Assembly (NCBI GenBank): GCA_046331665.1
Contig: JAXLQK010000036.1
Span: forward strand, 1 to 64,000
Length of the DNA: 64,000 nt
Direction: 5' to 3'
Source: CAWBAT01 sp046331665
GTDB taxonomy: Bacteria > Acidobacteriota > Terriglobia > Versatilivoradales > Versatilivoraceae
Shown: in pieces, positions 18,811 through 26,747 of the stretch
Numbering within the stretch: the stretch's first letter is position 1
Layout: each line of letters starts with the position of its first letter
Translations under genes and position numbers: made by a program
The notes under the pieces: generated by a model
The model's input: only the letters and a program-made list of their open reading frames with translations
Databases searched by the model: none
Told to the model about the DNA's origin: nothing

Positions 18811-19902
18811 ATGGCACTGAAATTATCCTCTGATAAATGGTTGTTTGCGGTGACGCTGGTATTGGTTCTGAGTGGGATTGTCATGGTGTTCAGCGCCTCA
18901 GCGGTTTTGGCGAATGAGAAATTTCATAACCCTTCCTTTTTTCTCATGCGCCAAGCCATCTGGGCCATGTTGGGTATAGCAGGCATGGTGCTCTTGATGC
19001 ATGTGGACTACCATCACTTCAAGAACCCGATGCTTGTTTTTGGGGGCCTCTTTCTCTGCATTCTGCTGTTATGCGCCGTCTTTTTCCTGGACAAGAGCCA
19101 CAACACACATCGCTGGTTCAGGCTGGGATTTCTTTCCTTCCAACCTTCCGAGCTCTGTAAGATCTTCGTCGCCATCTTCTTCGCCTTTTTTCTGGAGAAA
19201 CGAAAAGGGAATGTGAACGATGTGCGGCACACGCTCCTCCCGTGTCTGATCGTGCTGGTGGTGTTTATCGGTCTCATTGTCATTGAGCCCGATCTGGGAA
19301 CGGCGGTTTCCATCGGGATGGTGGCCTTTTTTGTGCTCTTTGTCGCAGGGTTGCAATACCGTTACGTGTTGGGTTCTGTTCTGCTCGCCCTTCCTCCGTT
19401 GGTCTTCCTCATCTATTCTTATGAATATCGATTGCGCCGGGTCCTGGTCTTCCTTAATCCCTGGAAAGACCCACTGGGCGCTGGTTTCCAGATTACGCAA
19501 TCCTTGATTGCGCTGGGGGCGGGCGGGATGACGGGAGTCGGACTCATGGAAGGGAAACAGAAACTCTTTTACCTTCCGGAACCGCATACCGACTTTATCT
19601 TCGCCGTAATAGGGGAGGAGCGAGGCCTCATAGGGACGATTTCGCTGGTACTGCTTTTCGGCTTCTTTCTCTGGCGGGGGTTGCGTCTTTCGCTCCGGGC
19701 CCCAGATCCGTTCGGGAGGTATTTGGGAATTGGTTTAACGATGATGGTAGTGTGTCAGGCATTTATCAATATGAGTGTGGTGATGAGCTTATTGCCCACC
19801 AAAGGGATTCCCTTGCCGTTTATCAGTGCAGGAGGGTCTTCACTCCTCATCAACCTCCTTGGTGTCGGCATTTTGCTCAACATTTCCCAACATGGCGACT
19901 GA
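18811..19902 (+). CDS. ftsW: Septal peptidoglycan polymerase FtsW
   Basis: FtsW is the SEDS-family glycosyltransferase that polymerises lipid II at the septum with FtsI. The 363-residue protein has about ten membrane spans. SEDS marks include MVFSASAVLANEKFHNPSFF, the loop with HNTHRWFRLGFLSFQPSELCK, IVIEPDLGTA (the Asp of this loop is essential in RodA/FtsW), PHTDFIFAVIGEE and the terminal KGIPLPFISAGGSSLL. The start has no strong ribosome site but fits the family N-terminus. It lies 53 bp after murD, and murG follows after 40 bp. Confidence 0.96.
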   Translation: MALKLSSDKWLFAVTLVLVLSGIVMVFSASAVLANEKFHNPSFFLMRQAIWAMLGIAGMVLLMHVDYHHFKNPMLVFGGLFLCILLLCAVFFLDKSHNTHRWFRLGFLSFQPSELCKIFVAIFFAFFLEKRKGNVNDVRHTLLPCLIVLVVFIGLIVIEPDLGTAVSIGMVAFFVLFVAGLQYRYVLGSVLLALPPLVFLIYSYEYRLRRVLVFLNPWKDPLGAGFQITQSLIALGAGGMTGVGLMEGKQKLFYLPEPHTDFIFAVIGEERGLIGTISLVLLFGFFLWRGLRLSLRAPDPFGRYLGIGLTMMVVCQAFINMSVVMSLLPTKGIPLPFISAGGSSLLINLLGVGILLNISQHGD

Positions 19903-19942
19903 GGGCCCCAGGCCGCAGGATCCGGATCGACGCTCGAAGACC

Positions 19943-21019
19943 ATGCGCGTTCTTATTGCGGGAGGAGGAACCGGTGGACATGTCTATCCGGGAATAGCGG
20001 TAGCCAAGGAGATCGTCAGGCAATTTCCAGATGCCGAGATGCTGTTTGTGGGGACAGAGCGGGGATTGGAAAGCAGAGTTGTTCCTCAAGAAGGCTTTCA
20101 ATTGAAAAAAATTACGATTTCCGGGCTTAAGGGGATCAAGGGATTGAGAAGGCTGGGAAGTCTTTTCAAGATCCCTTGGAGTCTGTGGGAATCTTTTCAG
20201 ATCGTTTCACAATTCAAGCCTCGCGTGGTCATTGGCGTGGGAGGGTATTCTTCGGGCCCTCCCGTCCTGGTTGCCGGGCTGTTGCGGATTCCGGTTTTAC
20301 TGCAGGAGCAGAATGCCACGCCGGGAGTAACCAATCGCCTGTTAGCCCGGTTGGCATGTTATGTGGCGACCTCCTTTCCCGAATCGCAGGATTTTTTCGG
20401 GAAGAAAGCAGTCCTTACCGGCAACCCGGTGCGTCGCGAGTTTCTTCAATTACGGATGAAGGTTTCCTCTGAGCCGTTTGTGGTCGTATTTGTGGGGGGG
20501 AGTCAAGGCGCTCGGGCCATCAACCAGGCCGCCATCCAGTCCCTGAAGTTCCTGGAATCCATTCTTACGCGGCTTCGGTTCGTGCATCAAACCGGGGAAT
20601 CAGATTTTGAAGAGGTACGCAAGGCCTATGGGCAGGTGACTCTGGCCTCTGACGTGAGGCCTTTCTTTTACGATATGCCCGCCCAATACGCTCAGGCGGA
20701 CCTTTTGGTTAGCCGCGCGGGAGCCACTACTCTCGCAGAAATTACCTTGTCTGGAAAAGCTTCTATCTTGATTCCGTTTCCTTATGCCGCAGACAACCAT
20801 CAGCAGAGAAATGCGGAATCGCTTGTTCACGCCGGCGCTGCGGAGATGATTTTGCAGGATGATCTGAGTGGAGAAGTGCTTGCCAATCGGATTCGATTCT
20901 TTCTGGATCACCGTTCCATCTTGGAGCAGATGGCGGCAAATAGCCGCCGATGCGGCAGACCGGAGGCCACGGAGAAAATCGTCGAGCTCGTAAGGGAACT
21001 GGCTTGGGGGACGGTGTGA
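19943..21019 (+). CDS. murG: Lipid II synthase MurG (GlcNAc transferase)
   Basis: MurG transfers GlcNAc from UDP-GlcNAc to lipid I, forming lipid II on the cytoplasmic face of the membrane. The ATG at 19943 yields about 358 residues beginning MRVLIAGGGTGGHVYPG, the family's glycine-rich N-terminal loop. The second G-loop is in VIGVGGYSSGPPVL and the third is FVGGSQGARAINQA. The UDP-GlcNAc site includes SRAGATTLAEI, PYAADNHQQRNAE and a conserved QQ pair. An in-frame ATG at 19892 overlapping ftsW is possible but gives an atypical charged extension. Confidence 0.96.
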   Translation: MRVLIAGGGTGGHVYPGIAVAKEIVRQFPDAEMLFVGTERGLESRVVPQEGFQLKKITISGLKGIKGLRRLGSLFKIPWSLWESFQIVSQFKPRVVIGVGGYSSGPPVLVAGLLRIPVLLQEQNATPGVTNRLLARLACYVATSFPESQDFFGKKAVLTGNPVRREFLQLRMKVSSEPFVVVFVGGSQGARAINQAAIQSLKFLESILTRLRFVHQTGESDFEEVRKAYGQVTLASDVRPFFYDMPAQYAQADLLVSRAGATTLAEITLSGKASILIPFPYAADNHQQRNAESLVHAGAAEMILQDDLSGEVLANRIRFFLDHRSILEQMAANSRRCGRPEATEKIVELVRELAWGTV

Positions 21020-21085
21020 TGTCAGTTGAGGAAATTGTTGCCTTCGTCGCCAGAAACGATTCTTCCCCGGGCGGAATCTTGTGCC

Positions 21086-22456
21086 ATGTTTAAGCGCATT
21101 CAGAAAATTCACTTCGTGGGCATTGGCGGCGTGGGCATGAGCGGCATTGCGGAAGTTTTGCTCAACCAAGGTTTTTCTGTAAGCGGCTCAGATCTCAAGA
21201 CATCGCCAGTTACCCAGAGACTCGTTTCGTTCGGGGCCAAGATTTACGAAGGGCATCATGTGGATCACCTCAAAGACGTCGATGTCGTGGTAATTTCCTC
21301 GGCGATCAGACCCTCCAATCCAGAAGTTCAGGAAGCCCAACTGAGGCAAATTCCCATTATTCCCAGAGCCGAAATGCTGGCGGAGCTCATGCGCCCAAAA
21401 TATGGAATTACCGTCGCCGGAACTCATGGGAAGACCACGACGACTTCCATGGTTGCCATCCTTCTTCAAAAGGCTGGAATGGACCCGACGGTGGTTGTTG
21501 GAGGGCGACTGAATGCTTTGGGGAGTAATGCGAAACTTGGGACGGGAGATTTCATGGTCGTGGAAGCGGATGAAAGCGATCGGTCTTTTCTCCTGCTTTC
21601 ACCGACCTTGGCAGTCGTCACCAATATTGATGAAGACCATATGGAAAGCTACGAAGGAATTGAGGATTTGAAAAGTGCCTTTGTGAATTTCATGAATAAG
21701 GTTCCATTTTATGGTTCCGTCATTCTCTGCCTTGATGATCCCAACCTTCAATCCTTGATCCCTCAAATCCGCCGTCGCATGGTGAGCTATGGATTCAATG
21801 GCCAGTCGGATCTCAATATCCTGAGCCCAGTTTCAGAAGGTTTTCGTTCACTTTTCCATCTCAGATATCGCGGCGATGATCTCGGCGAATTTCAGCTGGG
21901 GATTCCAGGAAAACATAACCTTCTCAACGCGGCCGCGGCAGTGGCAGTTGGTCTCGATCTGGGAATTCCTGTAAGTACCCTGAAAGATGCACTCGCAGGC
22001 TTTAGTGGCGCGGACCGGCGATTTCAGGTCAAAGGCCAGAATCGTGGGATTACCATCATTGATGATTATGCGCATCATCCCACCGAGATCAAAGCGACGC
22101 TGGAAGCAGCCAGGCAATTAGGGGATCAGCGGATCGTCGTCGTGTTTCAACCCCATCGCTATTCCCGAACGCAATATTGCTTCGACGAGTTTGCGCGCTC
22201 ATTTTATCAGGCAGATGTCCTCATTCTTATGGACATTTATGCCGCGGGTGAAGAACCTCTGGAAGGGGTGAGTTCGGAAAGATTGGTGGAGGCCATTAAG
22301 AGCTTCGGCCATAAAAACGTGCGTCATTTTCCAGCCTTGGTGGATCTGCCAGCCGCTTTAGCGGCTGAGTTGAGAGAGGGAGATCTGGTGATTACGATGG
22401 GGGCGGGCAATATTTGGAAGGTGAGTGAGGATTTACTTCAGCAGTTGAAATCCTAG
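21086..22456 (+). CDS. murC: UDP-MurNAc:L-alanine ligase MurC
   Basis: MurC catalyses the first amino-acid addition in the stem peptide. The ATG at 21086 gives a 456-residue protein starting MFKRIQKIHFVGIGGVGMSG, the standard nucleotide-fold N-terminus. The P-loop is TVAGTHGKTTTTSMVA, followed by VEADESDRSFL, VTNIDEDHME, the C-terminal IDDYAHHPTEIKATLEAAR, FQPHRYSRT and MGAGNIW. All catalytic elements are present. In many genomes murB and ddl follow murC; here ftsQ comes next, 69 bp downstream. Confidence 0.96.
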   Translation: MFKRIQKIHFVGIGGVGMSGIAEVLLNQGFSVSGSDLKTSPVTQRLVSFGAKIYEGHHVDHLKDVDVVVISSAIRPSNPEVQEAQLRQIPIIPRAEMLAELMRPKYGITVAGTHGKTTTTSMVAILLQKAGMDPTVVVGGRLNALGSNAKLGTGDFMVVEADESDRSFLLLSPTLAVVTNIDEDHMESYEGIEDLKSAFVNFMNKVPFYGSVILCLDDPNLQSLIPQIRRRMVSYGFNGQSDLNILSPVSEGFRSLFHLRYRGDDLGEFQLGIPGKHNLLNAAAAVAVGLDLGIPVSTLKDALAGFSGADRRFQVKGQNRGITIIDDYAHHPTEIKATLEAARQLGDQRIVVVFQPHRYSRTQYCFDEFARSFYQADVLILMDIYAAGEEPLEGVSSERLVEAIKSFGHKNVRHFPALVDLPAALAAELREGDLVITMGAGNIWKVSEDLLQQLKS

Positions 22457-22525
22457 GGAGGAGGGGGCGGAACAAGGAACATAGAGTAAAGTCCCAATCG
22501 TTCCAGCTTCCTCAAAGGATCGACA

Positions 22526-23413
22526 ATGCCACGACGTATGGAGCGAAACATGACAGCCTATTTCCAGGAGCGATCTCCAGCGCTCTTGGGAAATCAAAGA
22601 GCAGTGGACAATAAGAGCCGGCCTTCCCTCAAACAGTGGTTCGTTTGGGGATTAAGGACCTTCACCATCACTCTCCTTTGCTTGGCTTTGGGGAGCGTAG
22701 CTTTCATGACCATGGATTTCTTGTTGCACTCGCCAAAATTTGACCTGGCGATTCGAGAAATTCATGGCCTCAAAAATGTTCCTGAAAGTCAGCTTCTCAC
22801 CAAGCTCCGTCTCATCGAGGACCAGAACAAGAATCTTTTGATGCTGGATCTGGATGAAGTGCGGCGGTCATTGGAAGTGATCCCTTGGATCCGCTCAGCC
22901 GTCGTGAGACGCGTTTTTCCTGACAAACTTATTGTTGAAGTAACGGAACGTACCCCGATTGCCTTCGCACGAGTGGACCACGCAACCTTTCTGGTGGATG
23001 ATGAGGGGATCTTGCTGGAGGGCGATTCGGAATCGCCCCGTGAGTTCGATTTTCCGGTGATTATCGGCTTGGAAGGGAGCCTTGAACCGGAAGTTTTGGA
23101 ACGAAACCATAAGAGAGTCGCGCTCTACCAAAATCTCATCCATGCCCTGGATGGCAGTGGCGCTGCGCTCAGCAAAGATCTTTCAGAAGTTCACTTGCAG
23201 GATCCAGGGAGCCTGGCAGTTCTTCTCAACGATGACCCGGTCTTGGTCGTCCTAGGAGCTGACCAGCTGGAAAGGAAGTTTCGACGGTATCTGGCGATGA
23301 GCCGTCAGATTAAGGAAAAATGTCCGCAAGTGGACACGGTCGATCTTCGCTTTCAAGATCAGGTCATCATCAAGCAGTCTAATCATACGGTGAGTGCGAC
23401 CCTGCTTGATTGA
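22526..23413 (+). CDS. ftsQ: Cell division protein FtsQ
   Basis: This 295-residue bitopic protein has a basic N-terminus of about 40 residues, a membrane span (about residues 43-66, ITLLCLALGSVAFM) and a periplasmic part. The POTRA domain starts FDLAIREIHGLKNV and contains LIEDQNKNLLMLDLDEVR and IPWIRSAVVRRVFPDKLIV, the FtsQ/DivIB consensus. It is followed by the beta domain (FLVDDEGILL) and ends with DLRFQDQVIIK. FtsQ links FtsL/FtsB to the divisome. ATG 22526 follows AAAGGATC; an in-frame ATG at 22550 (MTAYFQERSP) is an alternative. Confidence 0.92.
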   Translation: MPRRMERNMTAYFQERSPALLGNQRAVDNKSRPSLKQWFVWGLRTFTITLLCLALGSVAFMTMDFLLHSPKFDLAIREIHGLKNVPESQLLTKLRLIEDQNKNLLMLDLDEVRRSLEVIPWIRSAVVRRVFPDKLIVEVTERTPIAFARVDHATFLVDDEGILLEGDSESPREFDFPVIIGLEGSLEPEVLERNHKRVALYQNLIHALDGSGAALSKDLSEVHLQDPGSLAVLLNDDPVLVVLGADQLERKFRRYLAMSRQIKEKCPQVDTVDLRFQDQVIIKQSNHTVSATLLD

Positions 23414-23497
23414 TGATTTGCAGAATTCCCCGGGAATGCCCGTCCATTGGGAAGATTACGGGCGGTGCAACGCTCCTTTTGTGCCGCAGGGTTGCGG

Positions 23498-23526
23498 GTG
23501 ACACACCCCTGACGTTCCGCTATAAT
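23498..23526 (+). promoter_or_regulatory. Internal promoter before ftsA
   Basis: GTGACA at 23498-23503, a 17-base spacer and a perfect TATAAT at 23521-23526 lie 38 bp ahead of the ftsA start, in the 150-bp gap after ftsQ. Internal promoters before ftsA and ftsZ are well known in other dcw clusters. Confidence 0.7.
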
Positions 23527-23563
23527 CTGCAAGGTTAGTTCGAACTGGCAGAGGAGAGAGCGT

Positions 23564-24791
23564 TTGTCAAAAAAGAGTAAATACATCGTGGGTCTTGATG
23601 TCGGAACAACCAAGACCTGTGCCGTTATCTGTGAGCCGAATGAGAATCATGAGCTGGAACTGGTCGGGGTTGGCACCTCGGACTCGCGGGGGCTTCGCAA
23701 GGGAGTTGTTGTCAATTTGGATTCCACGGTAGGCTCCATTAAAAAGGCCATGGAAGAAGCCGAGAAGCGGGCGGGTGTCGCCACTGAATCTGTTTTCGTG
23801 GGTTTGTCAGGCGTCCATGTCAAAAGTTTTAACAGCCGTGGAGCCGTCGCTGTGAATTCGCACACGCGGGAAATCGGGAAGGAAGATATCCGGCGCGTGA
23901 TTGAAACCGCCAAAGCCGTTTCCTTGCCGACGGACCGAGAAATCGTCCACGTTCTGCCGCAGGAATTCATTGTGGACGGCCAGGATGGGATTGGCGATCC
24001 CTTGGGGCTTCTGGGGACCAGACTCGAAGTGAATTGCCATATTGTCACCAGCTCGGTCATGGCTGCCCAAAATATCGTTACCGCTGTGAACCGCAGCGGC
24101 ATCATTGTGGCTGATACCATTCTCCAGCAGTTGGCATCAGCGGAAAGTACTTTGACCGCAGATGACAAAGAACTTGGTGTTGCCCTCATCGATATTGGAG
24201 GCGGAACAACAGACATTGCGGTCTTTACCCAGGGAGCCGTGCGACATACTTCAATTCTGCCGCTCGGAGGAGACCAAATTACCAACGACATTGCCGTCGG
24301 CCTTCGAACCTCGATCCCCGAAGCGGAAAAGATCAAGAGGCAGTATGGTTGCGCGTGGCCAAGCCTCATCGAAGATGACGTCAGTTTTGAGGTTCCGAGC
24401 GTGGGTGGCCGGCAACCCAAATCGATCAGCCGAAAGATTCTTTGTGAAATTGTGCAGCCTAGGGTTGAGGAAATTATCAGCCTGGTGTCAGAAGACATCC
24501 GCCAGACTGGGCTTGAAAAGATGATCAGCGGCGGTGTCGTACTCCTGGAGGAAGCGTTCAGCTGGAAGGCGTGGTTGACGTTGCTGAACAGGTCTTTGAC
24601 TTGCCGGTTCAGTTGGAACTCCTACCGGAGTGAATAAAATGGGAGGGCCCTTTGCTTGTCCCCCCTTTGCTACAGCCGTCGGGTTGGTCCTGTATGGATA
24701 TCGGACGCACACCCAGCGTTGGGCCAAACCGGCTTCAAATGGTGGCCTCTTGTCTCGGGGAGCCACCTGGTTGAAGGGAAAATTTTCCTGA
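23564..24791 (+). CDS. ftsA: Cell division protein FtsA (frameshifted near 3' end)
   Basis: FtsA is the actin-like protein that anchors FtsZ to the membrane. The TTG start at 23564 follows GAGGAGAGAG and gives KYIVGLDVGTTKTCAVI, the phosphate-1 ATP loop. The SHS2/1C insertion, IDIGGGTTDIAVF (phosphate 2) and the adenosine region follow. As sequenced the frame ends at 24637 with an unrelated tail. Restoring one A after 24544 and one G near 24615 gives VVLTGGSVQLEGVVDVAEQV, then PFATAVGLVLYGYR, and a basic amphipathic C-terminus (RGATWLKGKFS) ending at 24791. That end resembles the membrane-targeting helix of known FtsA. The corrected length is 409 residues, normal for the family. A sequencing or assembly error is the likeliest explanation. 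Confidence 0.93.
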
Positions 24792-24868
24792 AACGAAGGG
24801 TTTAATCGGAAAATGTTGGGTAAAGGCGAATTATTGGCAAAAAATACAAAATATTGTGCATTTTTCAC

Positions 24869-24897
24869 TTGAAATTTGAAAATTCACCCATTATCTT
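24869..24897 (+). promoter_or_regulatory. Candidate ftsZ promoter
   Basis: TTGAAA at 24869-24874 and TATCTT at 24892-24897 are separated by 17 bases, inside the 258-bp A/T-rich gap between ftsA and ftsZ. This would give a leader of about 145 nt that includes the tandem palindromes at 24956-24977. Confidence 0.5.
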
Positions 24898-24955
24898 GTG
24901 CTTGGCAACGTTTCATTGCGCGATGGTGCTTCACATTTCTTGGAAAGCACTGAAA

Positions 24956-24977
24956 AAGTGGCACTTAAGTGGCACTT
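24956..24977. repeat. Two abutting 11-bp palindromes upstream of ftsZ
   Basis: AAGTGGCACTT occurs twice in direct tandem without a spacer. Each unit is itself a near-perfect palindrome (AAGTG, centre G, CACTT), so the pair offers four half-sites on one helical face. It lies 72 bp before the ftsZ ATG and downstream of the predicted promoter. An operator for a dimeric regulator, or an RNA element in the leader, are both possible. Confidence 0.6.
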
Positions 24978-25049
24978 TTCTTGATGGCCTGCCGGACCCC
25001 GGGTCAAGGTAGGTGTGAGCAATAAGTTGGTCCCCTAGAGGAGCTCCCC

Positions 25050-26264
25050 ATGAGTTTGATGGCTGCGAATCAATCCGTGAAATTCCTTCTTGAAGAAAAT
25101 GTTCCCAGTGGTGCCCTCATCAAGGTCATCGGGGTTGGCGGTGGAGGAAGTAATGCTGTAAATCGGATGATTGCGGCTCAAGTCAAAGGGGTCGAGTTCA
25201 TTGTCGTCAATACCGATCTCCAGGCGTTGAAAATGTCCAATGCCCCCGTCAAAATTCAGATCGGGCAGAAACTCACGAATGGTTTGGGTGCAGGAGCAAA
25301 CCCAGACGTAGGAAGAAAGGCTGCTTTGGAAGATACCGAGCGCATTATCGAAACTCTGGAAGCCGCAGACATGGTTTTTGTGACAGCGGGACTGGGGGGA
25401 GGCACAGGAACGGGAGCAGCCCCCATCATCGCCAGCCTGGCTTCGGAACTCGGAGCGTTGACCGTAGCGATTGTGACCAAACCTTTTTCGTTCGAAGGAA
25501 AGCGACGAGGACAGCAGGCCGAACTGGGGCTGAGAGAGCTCCGCGAATGTGTGGATACATTGATTACAATTCCCAACGAACGATTGCTTCAAACCGTCCA
25601 GCGCGGCACAACCTTGCAAGATGCATTTCGGACTGCGGACGATATTCTCCGCCAGGGCGTCCAAGGCATTTCGGATATCATCCAGGTGCCCGGCGTCATC
25701 AACGTGGATTTTGCCGATGTGAAAACCATCATGCAAGGGATGGGGATGGCGCTGATGGGAACGGGGATGTCACGTGGCGAGAATCGCGCTGCGGATGCGG
25801 CCCAGAAAGCCATTTCCTCGCCGTTGCTGGAGGAAGCCTCGATTCAAGGGGCTAAAGGCGTGCTCATCAATATTACCGGATCCGAAAATCTGCTTTTGCA
25901 TGAGGTGAGCGAAGCGGCATCGATCATCCATCAAGCCGCCGAAGAAAATGCCAACATTATTTTTGGAGCGGTGTTGGATGAAAACATGACTGACGAGATC
26001 AAAATCACGGTGATTGCAACCGGATTTGACAGTCAAGAGGATGAGGATGAGGAACCGGTATCCACCTCCAGGTCTGCCACTCGCCCTCTGGTGCCTCCGG
26101 AATTGGTGGCCGCTGCGGAAGCCCCGATCGCCCAGGCGGCTGCGGCCGCAGCGGGTTCTCCGCAGGCTGCTCCGCAGGAAAGCTTGCTTCCCAATCAGCA
26201 ACGGTTTGACAAGAATGATCTGGATGTCCCTGCCTTCATGAGACGCAAGCTTGCGGATTCCTAA
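25050..26264 (+). CDS. ftsZ: Cell division GTPase FtsZ
   Basis: FtsZ polymerises into the Z ring at midcell. The 404-residue protein starts after GAGGAGCTCCCC. The N-terminal GTPase domain has IKVIGVGGGGSNAVNRM, the tubulin signature GLGGGTGTGAAPIIA (about residues 111-125), and the T7 loop INVDFADVKTIM with the catalytic Asp. A variable linker of about 50 residues, acidic then rich in Ala and Pro (about 330-385), leads to the conserved C-terminal peptide DLDVPAFMRRK, the docking site for FtsA and other partners. The gene ends the dcw cluster and appears to have its own promoter. Confidence 0.97.
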   Translation: MSLMAANQSVKFLLEENVPSGALIKVIGVGGGGSNAVNRMIAAQVKGVEFIVVNTDLQALKMSNAPVKIQIGQKLTNGLGAGANPDVGRKAALEDTERIIETLEAADMVFVTAGLGGGTGTGAAPIIASLASELGALTVAIVTKPFSFEGKRRGQQAELGLRELRECVDTLITIPNERLLQTVQRGTTLQDAFRTADDILRQGVQGISDIIQVPGVINVDFADVKTIMQGMGMALMGTGMSRGENRAADAAQKAISSPLLEEASIQGAKGVLINITGSENLLLHEVSEAASIIHQAAEENANIIFGAVLDENMTDEIKITVIATGFDSQEDEDEEPVSTSRSATRPLVPPELVAAAEAPIAQAAAAAAGSPQAAPQESLLPNQQRFDKNDLDVPAFMRRKLADS

Positions 26265-26286
26265 GAAGGCTTCCCCGCTTGCTGGG

Positions 26287-26730
26287 ATGGAGCCACCTTC
26301 CAACACGGTTGGCTTTTTTGGAATGCACGCCGCCCGCATTAAGAAAGAGATCCTCCAAAGGATGATCCAGCATGCCTTGGCCGAGTCGCCCAGGGAATGC
26401 TGTGGATTGTTGTCAGGGGATGGGGGAGTGATCAGTGAGATTCACCCCATGCGCAACAACGTTCAAAGTAAAGTCCGGTTTGAAATGGATCCTCTCGAAT
26501 TATTTCAATTTTTCAGGGGACTGAGGGCGGTGGGAAGTGCTCACCTGGGGATTTACCATTCCCACCCAACCTCCGAGCCCTATCCGTCGGCGACCGATAT
26601 CGAAGAGTCCCATTATCCCGAATGCGCTTATTTTATTGTTTCCTTGAAGAATCCTGGTTCCCCTTTGGTCAGGGCGTTTCAGATCGAGCGGAAAAAAGTT
26701 CAAGGATTGGAAATTCACGAAGTGGAATAA
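26287..26730 (+). CDS. M67 (JAMM/MPN+) family metalloprotease
   Basis: This protein of about 147 residues is a bacterial Mov34/MPN/PAD-1 domain protein. The JAMM zinc motif is intact: the upstream Glu in SPRECCGLLSG (about residue 36), then HSHPTSEPYPSATD, with two His, Ser and Asp. Bacterial members cleave at C-terminal diglycine of ubiquitin-like sulfur carrier proteins or desampylate. Several starts are possible: TTG 26251 (overlapping ftsZ), ATG 26287 or ATG 26323 (MHAARIKKEI); the middle one is used here with low certainty. It lies directly after ftsZ and 17 bp before a 2-hydroxyacid dehydrogenase, an unusual setting. No ThiS/MoaD-type partner is nearby. Confidence 0.85.
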   Translation: MEPPSNTVGFFGMHAARIKKEILQRMIQHALAESPRECCGLLSGDGGVISEIHPMRNNVQSKVRFEMDPLELFQFFRGLRAVGSAHLGIYHSHPTSEPYPSATDIEESHYPECAYFIVSLKNPGSPLVRAFQIERKKVQGLEIHEVE

Positions 26731-26747
26731 ATTGAAAGGGAATACCG

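Noticed and set aside
17657..18817. 386-codon minus-strand frame opposite murD
   Set aside because: It is a mirror frame of a strongly coding gene; the translation has no domain, signal or ribosome site.
23647..24498. 283-codon minus-strand frame opposite ftsA
   Set aside because: It is an antisense shadow; the Ser/Thr/Ile-rich low-complexity translation comes from reverse codons of ftsA.
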